Assembly: GCA_035624355.1 (NCBI GenBank)
Contig: DASPRQ010000050.1
Coordinates: 1 to 31,860 of the forward strand
Length of the DNA stretch: 31,860 nt
Origin: Usitatibacter sp035624355
GTDB taxonomy: Bacteria; Pseudomonadota; Gammaproteobacteria; Burkholderiales; Usitatibacteraceae
Direction of reading: 5' to 3'
Shown: positions 23,903 to 31,860 of the stretch, piece by piece
Position numbering within the stretch: the stretch's first letter is position 1
How the letters are laid out: every line of letters begins with the position of its first letter
Program-made: the position numbers and the translations under genes
The notes under the pieces: generated by a model
The model's database searches: none
Seen by the model: the letters and a program-made list of their open reading frames with translations, nothing else
Told to the model about the DNA's origin: nothing

Positions 23903-25663
23903 ATGACCCCCCAGCGCTATCCCCCCACCACCGCCCACCAGCTCGAAGGCGGCTGGCGCTTCGGCTGGGTCGACCTCGTGGTGCTGCTCGCGATCTTCGC
24001 GCTCCTCTGGGCGCTCGTGGTGCTCGGCGGCGACATGCGCGTGCAGTTCGACGAGCTGCACCCGACGCACCTCTCGCTCGAGGTGTGGATGATCCCGTAC
24101 TACACGGCGCGCACCGTGCTGCGCATGCTGATCGCCTTCGGCGCCTCGCTCCTCTTCACCTTCGCCTGGGGCTACGCGGCCGCGAAGAACCGCCGCGCGC
24201 GCAGGATCATGATCCCCGTCATCGACATCCTCCAGTCGGTGCCGGTGCTCGGGTTCCTCTCGGTCACGGTGACCGGCTTCCTCGCCCTCTTCCCCGGGAG
24301 CCTCCTGGGCGTCGAGTGCGCGGCGATCTTCGCGATCTTCACCGCGCAGGCGTGGAACATGACGTTCGGCTTCTACCATTCCCTCGTGACCATCCCCGCC
24401 GAGATGCGCGAGGCGGCGCGCGTCTACCGCCTGAACCCCTGGCGGCGGTTCACGCTGGTGGAGCTGCCGGCCGCCTCCATCGGCCTCATCTGGAACTCCA
24501 TGATGAGCTTCGGCGGGGGCTGGTTCTTCGTGGCCCAGAGCGAGGCGATCTCGGTGCTCAACAAGAACATCAAGCTGCCCGGCCTGGGCTCGTACATGGC
24601 CGCGGCCGTGGAGGCGGGCGACACGCGCGCGGCGATGTACGCGATCGCGGCGATGATCGTGACCATCGTCGCCTTCGACCAGCTCGTGTGGCGCCCGCTG
24701 ATCGCATGGGCGGAGAAGTTCAAGATGGAGCAGACCGAGGGCGGCGAGGCCCCGCAGTCGTGGTTCCTCGAGTTCCTCCGGCGCTCCTACGCGCTGGACT
24801 GGCTCTCGGAGCACGTGGGCGGCGCCTTCGGGCGCGCGGCGCGGCGCATCGCCGATGCGGGGTCGGACCTCGCCCAGGGCCTGCGCCGGCGCGCTCCTTC
24901 GCGCGTGCGCGAGGCCCTTCGGGCCCTCGTCTGGGTCGCGGGGGCGGCCCTCGTCGCGGGGCTCTTCGTGGACGCCCTCGGCATCGCGCGCCAGATCCGC
25001 ACCGAGCTCACGCCGGAGGAGATGCTGCGCGTCGTGGGGCTCGGGTTCCTCACCCTGCTGCGGGTGGTCGTCATGACGGCGATCGCCACCGCCCTGTGGA
25101 CGCCGATCGGCGTGTGGATCGGTTTGCGTCCGCCCGTGGCGCGCATCGCGCAGCCGCTCGCGCAGATCGCCGCGTCCTTTCCGGTGAACATGACGTTCCC
25201 CTTCGTGGTGGGGCTCTTCATCGCGTGGCACGTGCCGATCGGCGTGGGCAGCGTCTTCCTGATGGCGCTCGGCACCCAGTGGTATATCCTCTTCAACGTG
25301 ATCGCCGGCGCGATGGCGATTCCCACGGACCTGCGCGAGGCGGCCCGGCTCTTCGGCATGGGCGGCTGGCGCCTCTGGAAGACTCTCGTGATCCCGGCGA
25401 TCTTTCCCTTCTGGGTGACGGGGGCCGTGACCGCCGCGGGGGGCGCGTGGAACGCGAGCATCGTGGCCGAGGTCGCCACGTGGGGCAAGGAAAGGCTGGT
25501 CGCCGACGGGCTGGGGGCCTACATCGCGCAGGTCACCGAGCGCGGCGACACGCCCGCGATCTACTTCAGCATCTTCGTCATGTCCGTCTTCGTCGTCGTC
25601 ATCAACCGCGCGCTCTGGCGGCGGCTGTACGATCTCGCGGAAAGCAAGTTCCGCCTCGGTTGA
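23903..25663 (+). CDS. Double-domain ABC transporter permease (NitT/TauT-like)
   Basis: A 586-residue inner-membrane protein made of two BPD_transp_1 permease domains in tandem. Each half has its own EAA coupling loop: EMREAARVYRLNPW at about 167-180 and DLREAARLFGMGGW at about 477-490. Each half also ends in a matching pattern (GLGSYMAAAVEAGDT and GLGAYIAQVTERGDT), so the gene is an internal duplication. A charged linker (about 285-345) joins the halves. A fused pair would give a complete channel from one polypeptide. No periplasmic binding protein is encoded in the operon. Related families import nitrate, sulfonates or bicarbonate, but the substrate here is unknown. The ATG at 23903 has GAGG 7 nt upstream. 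Confidence 0.88.
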   Translation: MTPQRYPPTTAHQLEGGWRFGWVDLVVLLAIFALLWALVVLGGDMRVQFDELHPTHLSLEVWMIPYYTARTVLRMLIAFGASLLFTFAWGYAAAKNRRARRIMIPVIDILQSVPVLGFLSVTVTGFLALFPGSLLGVECAAIFAIFTAQAWNMTFGFYHSLVTIPAEMREAARVYRLNPWRRFTLVELPAASIGLIWNSMMSFGGGWFFVAQSEAISVLNKNIKLPGLGSYMAAAVEAGDTRAAMYAIAAMIVTIVAFDQLVWRPLIAWAEKFKMEQTEGGEAPQSWFLEFLRRSYALDWLSEHVGGAFGRAARRIADAGSDLAQGLRRRAPSRVREALRALVWVAGAALVAGLFVDALGIARQIRTELTPEEMLRVVGLGFLTLLRVVVMTAIATALWTPIGVWIGLRPPVARIAQPLAQIAASFPVNMTFPFVVGLFIAWHVPIGVGSVFLMALGTQWYILFNVIAGAMAIPTDLREAARLFGMGGWRLWKTLVIPAIFPFWVTGAVTAAGGAWNASIVAEVATWGKERLVADGLGAYIAQVTERGDTPAIYFSIFVMSVFVVVINRALWRRLYDLAESKFRLG

Positions 25664-25667
25664 AGCC

Positions 25668-27083
25668 ATGCGCCTGCCTTCCTTCCTGCGACCCGTCTTG
25701 CCCATGCCCGAGGCCGCCCCCGCCCCGGCAGCGGACGCGGGCCTGCTGATCGAGCTGCACCAGGTCTCCAAGGTCTACGAGCCGGCCGACGGCGGCGCCG
25801 GCGTGACCGTGCTCGACGACATCGACATCGCCGTGCGCGAGGGGGAGATGCTGGCGCTCCTCGGGCAGTCGGGGTCGGGCAAGTCCACGATCCTGCGGCT
25901 CGTTTCCGGCCTCACGGCGCCCAGCCGGGGGACGGTGCTTCGCCACGGAGCGCCGCTCTCGGGGGTCAATCCCGATGTCGCGATCGTCTTCCAGAGCTTC
26001 GCGCTCTATCCCTGGCTCACCGTCGAGGAGAACGTCGAGGTCGGCGTGATCCGGCGGCGCGTGGAGCCCTCCGAGGGCGCGCAGGAGATCCAGCGGGCGA
26101 TCGACCTCATCGGGCTCTCGGGCTACGAGAACGCTTATCCCAAGCAGCTCTCCGGGGGAATGCGCCAGCGGGTGGGCTTCGCGCGCGCCCTCGTCGCCCG
26201 CCCCGAGGTGCTGCTCATGGACGAGGCCTTCAGCGCGCTCGACATCCTGACCGCGGAGAACCTCCGCAGCGAGGTGGTGAGGCTCTGGCAGGACCGTGCC
26301 GGGGCGGGCCTGAAGAGCATCTTCTTCGTGACGCACAACATCGAGGAAGCGGTGAGCATGGCGAGCCGCATCCTCGTCATGTCCTCGCACCCGGGGCGCA
26401 TCACGACCGAGATCGTGAACCCCCTGCCCTATCCGCGCGACCCGAGCGCCGCGAGCTTCGCCGCGATGATGGACCAGGTGCGCGCGGCGATCACGGCCCT
26501 CGCGCTTCCCGACCAGCCCGAGGAGCGGGCCGCCGGCCCCGCGGCGAGACCCGAGGCCGAGGCCGCGCAGCGCATCGAGTCCATCCCGAACGTGCCCCTC
26601 GCGCAGATCGTGGGCCTGCTCGAGATCCTCGAGGCGAGCCAGGAGACGATCAACGTCTTCGACCTTTCCGCGCGCATCGGCAAGGAGTTCGGCGACACGA
26701 TCGCCATCGTCAAGGCCGCCGAGATGCTCGACCTCGTGGACACGCCCAAGGACGACGTCTACATGATGCCCACGGGCTGGTACTTCCTCGCCGCGCCGTT
26801 GCCGCAGAGGAAGACCCTCTTCCGGCAGGCGATCATGCGGCTGAGGCTCTTTCAGATCGTCGCGGCCCGCCTCGGCGAGGCCCCCGACAAGCGCATGGCG
26901 GCCGACAACGTGAAGGAGCTGCTCGCCACGCTCCTGCCCTACGACGTGGCCGAGAACCTCTTCCAGACCCTCGTCGCGTGGGGCCGGTTCGCGGAGATCC
27001 TGGATTACGACCAGGACGACGACACCGTGTTCCTCATCCCCGAGGAGACCGAGGAGGCGCAGGCGCCGAAGGAGGCGTCGTGA
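25668..27083 (+). CDS. ABC ATPase with C-terminal AAA-associated domain
   Basis: A 471-residue protein. The ATPase domain (about 27-255) has Walker A GQSGSGKST (66-74), a Q-loop at Q109 (IVFQSF), signature LSGGMRQR (161-168), Walker B VLLMDEAFSALD (181-192) and H223 (VTHN); it is of the NitT/TauT type. An Ala/Pro/Glu linker (about 282-303) leads to a second domain (about 305-460) that matches the AAA-associated C-terminal domain found on some such ATPases; its function is unknown, probably regulatory. It starts 4 nt after the permease stop, and its own stop overlaps the EIIA start (GTGA). Confidence 0.9.
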   Translation: MRLPSFLRPVLPMPEAAPAPAADAGLLIELHQVSKVYEPADGGAGVTVLDDIDIAVREGEMLALLGQSGSGKSTILRLVSGLTAPSRGTVLRHGAPLSGVNPDVAIVFQSFALYPWLTVEENVEVGVIRRRVEPSEGAQEIQRAIDLIGLSGYENAYPKQLSGGMRQRVGFARALVARPEVLLMDEAFSALDILTAENLRSEVVRLWQDRAGAGLKSIFFVTHNIEEAVSMASRILVMSSHPGRITTEIVNPLPYPRDPSAASFAAMMDQVRAAITALALPDQPEERAAGPAARPEAEAAQRIESIPNVPLAQIVGLLEILEASQETINVFDLSARIGKEFGDTIAIVKAAEMLDLVDTPKDDVYMMPTGWYFLAAPLPQRKTLFRQAIMRLRLFQIVAARLGEAPDKRMAADNVKELLATLLPYDVAENLFQTLVAWGRFAEILDYDQDDDTVFLIPEETEEAQAPKEAS

Positions 27084-27553
27084 ACGCGCTCACGCCGCTG
27101 CTGCGGGAGGACCAGATCGTGCTCGACGCCGACGTGCGCGACCGCGACGCCCTCTTCCGCATGGCGGCGGACCTGCTCGCGGCCGCCAACGGCCTGCACG
27201 GGCAGGACGTCTTCCGGGCGCTGCTCGAGCGCGAGAGGCTCGGGTCCACCGCGATGGGCCGGGGCATCGCCATCCCGCACGCGCGGATGCCCCAGGTCCA
27301 TCGTCCGGCCGCGGCCTACATCCGCACCCGCGAGCCGCTCGCGTTCGGGGCGCCCGACGGCAAGCCCGTCTCCCAGTTCCTGTTCCTGCTCGTGCCCGCC
27401 GAGGCGAACGAGCAGCACCTCCAGCTCATGGCCGCGGCGGCCGCCGTGCTCTCCGACGCTTCCGTGCGGGAGCGCCTCGGAACGTGCCACCAATGCGAGG
27501 AAGTCCGGGAGCTCGTGGCCGCCTGGGACGAGTCCCGCCTGCAGCCCGGCTGA
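27080..27553 (+). CDS. PtsN-like EIIA(Ntr) domain protein
   Basis: A 157-residue single-domain EIIA of the PTS fructose/mannitol (type 2) class. The phosphorylatable histidine is H67 in RGIAIPHAR, matching the GIAIPH site of PtsN. The rest follows the EIIA-Ntr fold (ERERLGSTAMG before it, FLFLLVPAEANEQHLQLMA after). The GTG at 27080 follows AGGAGG and overlaps the ATPase stop. In enteric bacteria PtsN signals phosphoenolpyruvate/nitrogen status and controls K+ uptake by binding TrkA and KdpD. No EI, NPr or other PTS gene is in the window. Fused by operon to an ABC transporter, it probably gates or senses that transporter (inference). Confidence 0.92.
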   Translation: MNALTPLLREDQIVLDADVRDRDALFRMAADLLAAANGLHGQDVFRALLERERLGSTAMGRGIAIPHARMPQVHRPAAAYIRTREPLAFGAPDGKPVSQFLFLLVPAEANEQHLQLMAAAAAVLSDASVRERLGTCHQCEEVRELVAAWDESRLQPG

Positions 27554-27569
27554 GAAAGCTGCCGCCCCT

Positions 27570-28142
27570 TCAGTGCAGGCTGTCGAGGTCGAGGTTGAGC
27601 TCGAGCACGTTCACGCGCGGCTCGCCGAGGAAGCCCCATTGCCGTCCCTCGGTGTGCTTCGCGACGAGCTCACGCACCTTCGCCGGGTCGAGCCCGCGTG
27701 CCTTCGCCACGCGGCTCACCTGGTAGTCGGCGGCCGCGATGCTGATGTGCGGATCGAGGCCACTGCCGGATGCGGTGACGAGGTCCACGGGCACGGGGAG
27801 CGTGTTGCCCGGATCCGCGTCCTTGAGCGCCTTCACGCGAGCGGCGACGGCGTCCCCCAGCGCGGGGTTCGAGGGGCCCAGGTTGGAGCCGCTCGACGAG
27901 GCCGCGTTGTACGGGTAGGGCGACGTCGCCGACGGGCGGCCCCAGAAGTGCTTCGGATCCGAGAACTGCTGGCCGATGAGCTCGGAGCCGACGATCTTCC
28001 CGTTCTTCTCGATGAGGCTGCCGTTGGCCTGCTTCGGGAACAGCACTTGCGCGATGCCGGTCACCACGAGCGGATAAGCGATGCCCGTGATCGCCGTGAG
28101 CAGGAGGAACGAGATGAGTGCGTGCTTGACGTGCGAGAGCAT
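27570..28142 (-). CDS. kdpC: Potassium-transporting ATPase subunit C
   Basis: A 190-residue subunit of the KdpFABC high-affinity K+ pump, which stabilises the complex and supports ATP binding. It has one N-terminal membrane helix (about 10-32, ISFLLLTAITGIAYPLVV) and a periplasmic domain with the family segments GSELIGQQF, HFWGRPSAT and NLGPSNPAL. The length is normal. It follows KdpB by 12 nt. No kdpD or kdpE follows; the next gene is the EIIA gene on the other strand, 16 nt away. Confidence 0.96.
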   Translation of the reverse strand: MLSHVKHALISFLLLTAITGIAYPLVVTGIAQVLFPKQANGSLIEKNGKIVGSELIGQQFSDPKHFWGRPSATSPYPYNAASSSGSNLGPSNPALGDAVAARVKALKDADPGNTLPVPVDLVTASGSGLDPHISIAAADYQVSRVAKARGLDPAKVRELVAKHTEGRQWGFLGEPRVNVLELNLDLDSLH

Positions 28143-28154
28143 GGAGGACTCCGT

Positions 28155-30257
28155 CTACGCGAGGCCCGTCGCCACGAGCAGGAGGTCGATGGCCTTGATG
28201 CCGATGAAGGGAATGATCACGCCGCCCGCGCCGTAGATCCACAGGTTGTTGCGCAGCACGGCGGCCGCGCCGATGGCGCGATAGCGCACGCCTTTGAGGG
28301 CGAGCGGCACGAGCGCCACGATGATGAGCGCGTTGAAAATCACGGCCGAGAGGATGGCGCTCGCGGGTGTCGCGAGCCGCATGATGTTGAGGGCGTCGAG
28401 CTGCGGATACGTCGTCGCGAAGGCGGCGGGGATGATCGCGAAGTACTTGGCGATGTCGTTCGCGATGGAGAACGTGGTGAGCGCGCCGCGGGTCATCAGC
28501 AACTGCTTGCCGATCTCGACGATCTCGATGAGCTTGGTCGGGTTCGAGTCGAGGTCCACCATGTTGCCGGCTTCCTTCGCGGCCTGCGTGCCGGTGTTCA
28601 TGGCGACCGCGACGTCGGCCTGCGCGAGCGCGGGCGCGTCGTTGGTGCCGTCGCCCGTCATCGCGACGAGCCGCCCCTCCGCCTGGTTCTCGCGGATGAG
28701 CTTGAGCTTCGCCTCCGGCGTGGCCTCGGCGAGGAAGTCGTCCACGCCCGCCTCGGCCGCGATCGCCGCCGCCGTGAGCCGGTTGTCGCCGGTGATCATG
28801 ATGGTCTTGATGCCCATGCGGCGGAGCTGCGCGAAGCGCTCCTTGATGCCGCCCTTCACGATGTCCTTGAGCTCGACCACGCCGAGGACCTTGCCGCCTT
28901 CGGCCACGATGAGCGGCGTGCTGCCGCGCCGCGCGACGGTGTCCACGATGGCCTGGAGCTCCTGCGGGAACCGGCCGCCCTGCGACTGGACCCAGTCGCG
29001 GATCGCGTCGGCCGCGCCCTTGCGGATGCGCCGGTCGCCGATGTCCACGCCGCTCATGCGCGTCTGCGCGGAGAACGGGACGAAGGTCGCGCGCATCTTC
29101 TCGAGGTCGTGCCCGCGAATGTCGAACCTCTGCTTCGCGAGGATCACGATGCTGCGGCCCTCGGGCGTCTCGTCGGCGAGCGAGGCGAGCTGGGCGGCGT
29201 CGGCGAGCTGCGCGGGGCCCACCCCGCCGGCGGGCAGGAAATCGCTCGCCTGGCGGTTGCCGAGGGTGATCGTCCCCGTCTTGTCGAGAAGCAGCACGTC
29301 CACGTCGCCGGCTGCCTCCACCGCGCGGCCCGAGGTGGCGATCACGTTGGCGCGAAGCGTCCGGCCCAGGCCCGCCAGCCCGATCGCGGAGAGCAGCCCG
29401 CCAATGGTCGTCGGGATCAGGCACACGAGGAGCGCCACCAGCACGGTCACCGTCACCGGAGTTCCCGCCTTGGCGACCTCGACGGAGTAGATCGAATACG
29501 GGAGCAGCGTCACGGTGGCGAGCAGGAAGATGAGCGTGAGCCCCACCAGGAGGATCTCGAGCGCGATCTCGTTGGGCGTCTTCTGGCGCCGGGCGCTCTC
29601 GACCATCGCGATCATGCGGTCGAGGAACGAGTGGCCGGTCTCGACCGTGACGCGCACCACGAGCCAGTCGGAGAGCACGCGCGTGCCGCCCGTGACCGAC
29701 GAGAAGTCCCCGCCCGACTCGCGGATCACCGGGGCCGATTCCCCCGTGATGGCGGACTCGTCCACGGAAGCCACACCCTCGATCACCTCGCCGTCCGCGG
29801 GGATGAAGTCGCCCGCCTCGACCAGGAAGACGTCGCCCTTCGCCAGGCGCGTGGAGGGCGTGAGGGTGAACGCGGCGTTGCGCGCGGTGCCGGGAAGCTT
29901 CTTCGCCATGACGTCGCGCTTGGCCGAGCGCAGCGCGTCGGCCTGCGCCTTGCTGCGCCCTTCGGCGATCGCCTCGGCGAAGTTCGCGAAGAGCACCGTG
30001 AGCCACAGCCAGATCGTGACGCCGAGGATGAACCCGGGCGCGGCCTCGCCCTTGCCGCCCAGGGCCTGGACCCAGAGGACCGTCGTGAGGATGCTTCCCA
30101 GGTACACGACGAACATCACCGGGTTGCGCCACTGGTGCTGCGGGAGCAGCTTCACGAAGGAATCGATCAGCGCGTGCCGGAAGATGCCCGGCGTGACGAG
30201 CTTGCGCAGCTGCGTCGGCGTGTGGCCCATCGTGGGTTGGGGGGCGGGAATGCTCAT
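28155..30257 (-). CDS. kdpB: Potassium-transporting P-type ATPase subunit B
   Basis: A 700-residue catalytic subunit. The phosphorylated aspartate is D325 in DKTGTITLG; the actuator loop TGES is at 171-174, and the phosphatase-side GDGTNDAPAL lies near 520. About seven membrane segments are arranged as in E. coli KdpB. The serine in TGES is the residue whose phosphorylation shuts down E. coli KdpB at high K+. It starts 13 nt after the KdpA stop. Complete, with no missing motif seen. Confidence 0.97.
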   Translation of the reverse strand: MSIPAPQPTMGHTPTQLRKLVTPGIFRHALIDSFVKLLPQHQWRNPVMFVVYLGSILTTVLWVQALGGKGEAAPGFILGVTIWLWLTVLFANFAEAIAEGRSKAQADALRSAKRDVMAKKLPGTARNAAFTLTPSTRLAKGDVFLVEAGDFIPADGEVIEGVASVDESAITGESAPVIRESGGDFSSVTGGTRVLSDWLVVRVTVETGHSFLDRMIAMVESARRQKTPNEIALEILLVGLTLIFLLATVTLLPYSIYSVEVAKAGTPVTVTVLVALLVCLIPTTIGGLLSAIGLAGLGRTLRANVIATSGRAVEAAGDVDVLLLDKTGTITLGNRQASDFLPAGGVGPAQLADAAQLASLADETPEGRSIVILAKQRFDIRGHDLEKMRATFVPFSAQTRMSGVDIGDRRIRKGAADAIRDWVQSQGGRFPQELQAIVDTVARRGSTPLIVAEGGKVLGVVELKDIVKGGIKERFAQLRRMGIKTIMITGDNRLTAAAIAAEAGVDDFLAEATPEAKLKLIRENQAEGRLVAMTGDGTNDAPALAQADVAVAMNTGTQAAKEAGNMVDLDSNPTKLIEIVEIGKQLLMTRGALTTFSIANDIAKYFAIIPAAFATTYPQLDALNIMRLATPASAILSAVIFNALIIVALVPLALKGVRYRAIGAAAVLRNNLWIYGAGGVIIPFIGIKAIDLLLVATGLA

Positions 30258-30270
30258 GGCTCGTTCTCGG

Positions 30271-31860
30271 TCAGTGCGACGCGTAGAGGGTCAGGTGCTC
30301 GACGATGGGCCCCAGGGCGAGCGCCGGCACGAAGGTGAGCGCGCCCACGACGACCACGACGCTCGCGAGCAGCACCACGAAGAGCGCGCCGTGCGTGGGC
30401 AGCGTCCCGAGCCCCGGCGGAACGGTCTTCTTCGCCGCGAGCGCCCCGGCGATGGCGAGCGTGGGGATCGCGACCCAGTAGCGCGCGAAGAGCATGCAGA
30501 AGCCGAGCGCCGTGTTGTAGAACGGCGTGTTGGCCGAAAGCCCCGCGAACGCGCTGCCGTTGTTGTTGCTCGCCGAGGAGAAGGCGTAGAGGATCTCCGA
30601 GAAGCCGTGCGCGCCGGGGTTCGCCACGCCCGCCTTGCCCGCGTCGGCGAGCACGCCGATGGCGGTGCCCACGAGCGCGCACAAGGGCGGGACGAGGAGC
30701 GTGAGGATCGCCATCTTCATCTCGAAGCCGCCGATCTTCTTGCCGAGGTACTCGGGCGTGCGCCCGATCATGAGCCCGGCCACGAACACGCCGACGATGG
30801 CGAAGATGAGCATGCCGTAGAGCCCGGAGCCCACGCCGCCGAAGATCACCTCTTCGAACTGGATGAGCCACATCGGCACGAGCCCGCCCAGCGGCGTGAA
30901 GGAATCGTGCATCGAGTTCACCGAGCCGTTGGAAGCGGACGTGGTCGCGGTCGCCCACAGCGTCGAGCGCACGATGCCGAAGCGCAGCTCCTTGCCTTCC
31001 ATGTTCGCGCCCGGCGCGACGTCGGAGACCGTCTGGTCGGCGCCCGCCGCGGCGAGGTTCGGATTGCCCTTGAACTCCGCCCACGTGCACAGCGCCAGCA
31101 GCGCGACGAAGATGAGGGTCATGGTCGCGAGCACCGCCCAGCCCTGGCGCGTGTCGCTCACCATCTTCCCGAAGGTGTAGCAGAGTCCCGCCGAGATCAG
31201 CAGGATCGACAGGACCTCCACGAAGTCGGAGAGTGGCGTCGGGTTCTCGAACGGATGCGCCGAGTTCACGTTGAAGAAGCCGCCGCCGTTCGTGCCGAGC
31301 TGCTTGATGGCGATCTGGGAGGCCGCAGGGCCCACGGCGATCGACTGTTCCTTGAGCGTCGCCTTCTCGGTGACCGGGTTGCCCTCCTCGTCCTTCACCG
31401 GTTGGCCGGAGGCGTCGAGCTTGGGATTGTCGTACTCGACCGGCTCGGTGAGCGACGTAGTCGGATACGAGGAAAAGGTCTGCACCACCCCCTGCGAGAC
31501 CAACGCTACAGCCAGCAGCAGCGATAACGGCAGCAGGATATAGAGCGTGATCCGGGTGAGGTCGACCCAGAAGTTGCCCACCGTCTCTCCCTTCTGGCGT
31601 GCGAAGCCGCGGATCAACGGCAGCAACACGGCGATACCCGTGGCCGCAGATAGGAAGTTCTGGACAGTGAGCGCCGCCATCTGCGTGAGATAGCTCATGC
31701 TGCTCTCGCCGCCGTACCCCTGCCAGTTGGTATTGGTTATGAAGCTGGCGGCGGTATTGAACGACGAATCCGCGGATACCGCTGGAAAGCTTTGGGGATT
31801 GAACGGCAGATACGCTTGCAGCCGCTGTAGGCCGTAGACAGCCAGGCCGCCCAGCAGGTT
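30271..31860 (-). CDS. kdpA: Potassium-transporting ATPase subunit A, N-terminus beyond the window
   Basis: The frame stays open to the window edge, giving 529 visible residues; the family is about 560-600, so roughly 50-60 N-terminal residues are missing. The first visible ATG (31698) is internal (SSMSYLTQM), since the preceding frame reads NTAASFITNTNWQGYGGE, the first selectivity-filter repeat. Other filter loops are GTNGGGFFNVNSAHPFENPT, TSASNGSVNSMHD and SNNNGSAFAGL. KdpA is the K+-selective channel subunit. Codon use and base composition change at about 31440-31460: the 5' part is nearer 58% G+C and uses CTG, TTG, CTA, GTA and TAT codons rare elsewhere here. Confidence 0.96.
   Translation of the reverse strand, partial: NLLGGLAVYGLQRLQAYLPFNPQSFPAVSADSSFNTAASFITNTNWQGYGGESSMSYLTQMAALTVQNFLSAATGIAVLLPLIRGFARQKGETVGNFWVDLTRITLYILLPLSLLLAVALVSQGVVQTFSSYPTTSLTEPVEYDNPKLDASGQPVKDEEGNPVTEKATLKEQSIAVGPAASQIAIKQLGTNGGGFFNVNSAHPFENPTPLSDFVEVLSILLISAGLCYTFGKMVSDTRQGWAVLATMTLIFVALLALCTWAEFKGNPNLAAAGADQTVSDVAPGANMEGKELRFGIVRSTLWATATTSASNGSVNSMHDSFTPLGGLVPMWLIQFEEVIFGGVGSGLYGMLIFAIVGVFVAGLMIGRTPEYLGKKIGGFEMKMAILTLLVPPLCALVGTAIGVLADAGKAGVANPGAHGFSEILYAFSSASNNNGSAFAGLSANTPFYNTALGFCMLFARYWVAIPTLAIAGALAAKKTVPPGLGTLPTHGALFVVLLASVVVVVGALTFVPALALGPIVEHLTLYASH

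Noticed and set aside
23315..25771. 818-codon minus-strand frame opposite the fused permease
   Set aside because: Charged low-complexity translation; it also runs through the operator region. The plus-strand permease has all its motifs.
26978..27079. An earlier ATG for the EIIA protein
   Set aside because: It adds 34 residues read from inside the ATPase gene; the GTG at 27080 has AGGAGG and begins at the normal EIIA N-terminus.
27573..30338. 921-codon plus-strand frame opposite kdpC and kdpB
   Set aside because: Antisense shadow of two highly conserved Kdp genes.
31696..31698. ATG at 31698 as the kdpA start
   Set aside because: The frame continues upstream with conserved KdpA filter sequence, so the ATG is internal.
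1..31860. CRISPR arrays, tRNA/rRNA genes, insertion sequences, prophage or toxin-antitoxin genes
   Set aside because: None recognised on either strand.

Overview
The window is about 70% G+C, densely packed, and reads as a Gram-negative bacterial chromosome. Outer-membrane barrels, lipoprotein and Sec-type signal peptides, Kdp and Kup potassium systems, and the family make-up point to a soil- or water-type betaproteobacterium, possibly near Usitatibacter or Burkholderiales. That placement is inferred from protein style and base composition, not from a marker gene. No rRNA, tRNA, CRISPR array or insertion sequence was found.

Region 1 (1-8250) is envelope and metal biology. A truncated secreted protein sits at the left edge. 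A minus-strand run follows, in transcription order: a DUF2946-like His/Cys peptide, an OprP-like porin, a ZnuA-like metal-binding protein, a ZnuB-like permease, an M17 leucyl aminopeptidase and an AsmA-like anchored protein. No transporter ATPase accompanies it. Next come a TlpA-like thioredoxin (plus), an outer-membrane protein with a Cys-rich N-terminus, and a DUF2946 protein (both minus).

Region 2 (8355-16000) holds a three-gene glycan cassette (GT2 transferase, GT-C/PMT-like transferase, SAM methyltransferase), a serine hydrolase, a complete polar amino-acid ABC importer (plus) and a helical-repeat periplasmic protein.

Region 3 (16077-21121) is a tight minus-strand operon: 2OG-Fe(II) oxygenase-like protein, Asp/Glu racemase, GMC flavoprotein oxidoreductase, and an unrecognised Cys-containing exported protein. 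A divergent AmiD-like lipoprotein amidase follows.

Region 4 (21132-31860) is the most interesting. Kup lies at one end and KdpA-KdpB-KdpC at the other. Between them are two small minus-strand genes (a possible ACT-like protein and a single-TM peptide) and a divergent plus-strand operon. That operon encodes a double-permease ABC protein, a NitT/TauT-type ATPase with a C-terminal AAA-associated domain, and a PtsN-like EIIA protein, with no substrate-binding protein. The 292-bp divergent gap carries two copies of a four-unit, 11-bp-phased GTAAA-type operator exactly 140 bp apart. EIIA-Ntr is known to control potassium uptake in other bacteria, so this looks like a potassium-linked module with an uncharacterised ABC component. 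The 5' part of kdpA, at the right edge, has visibly different codon use from the rest of the window.
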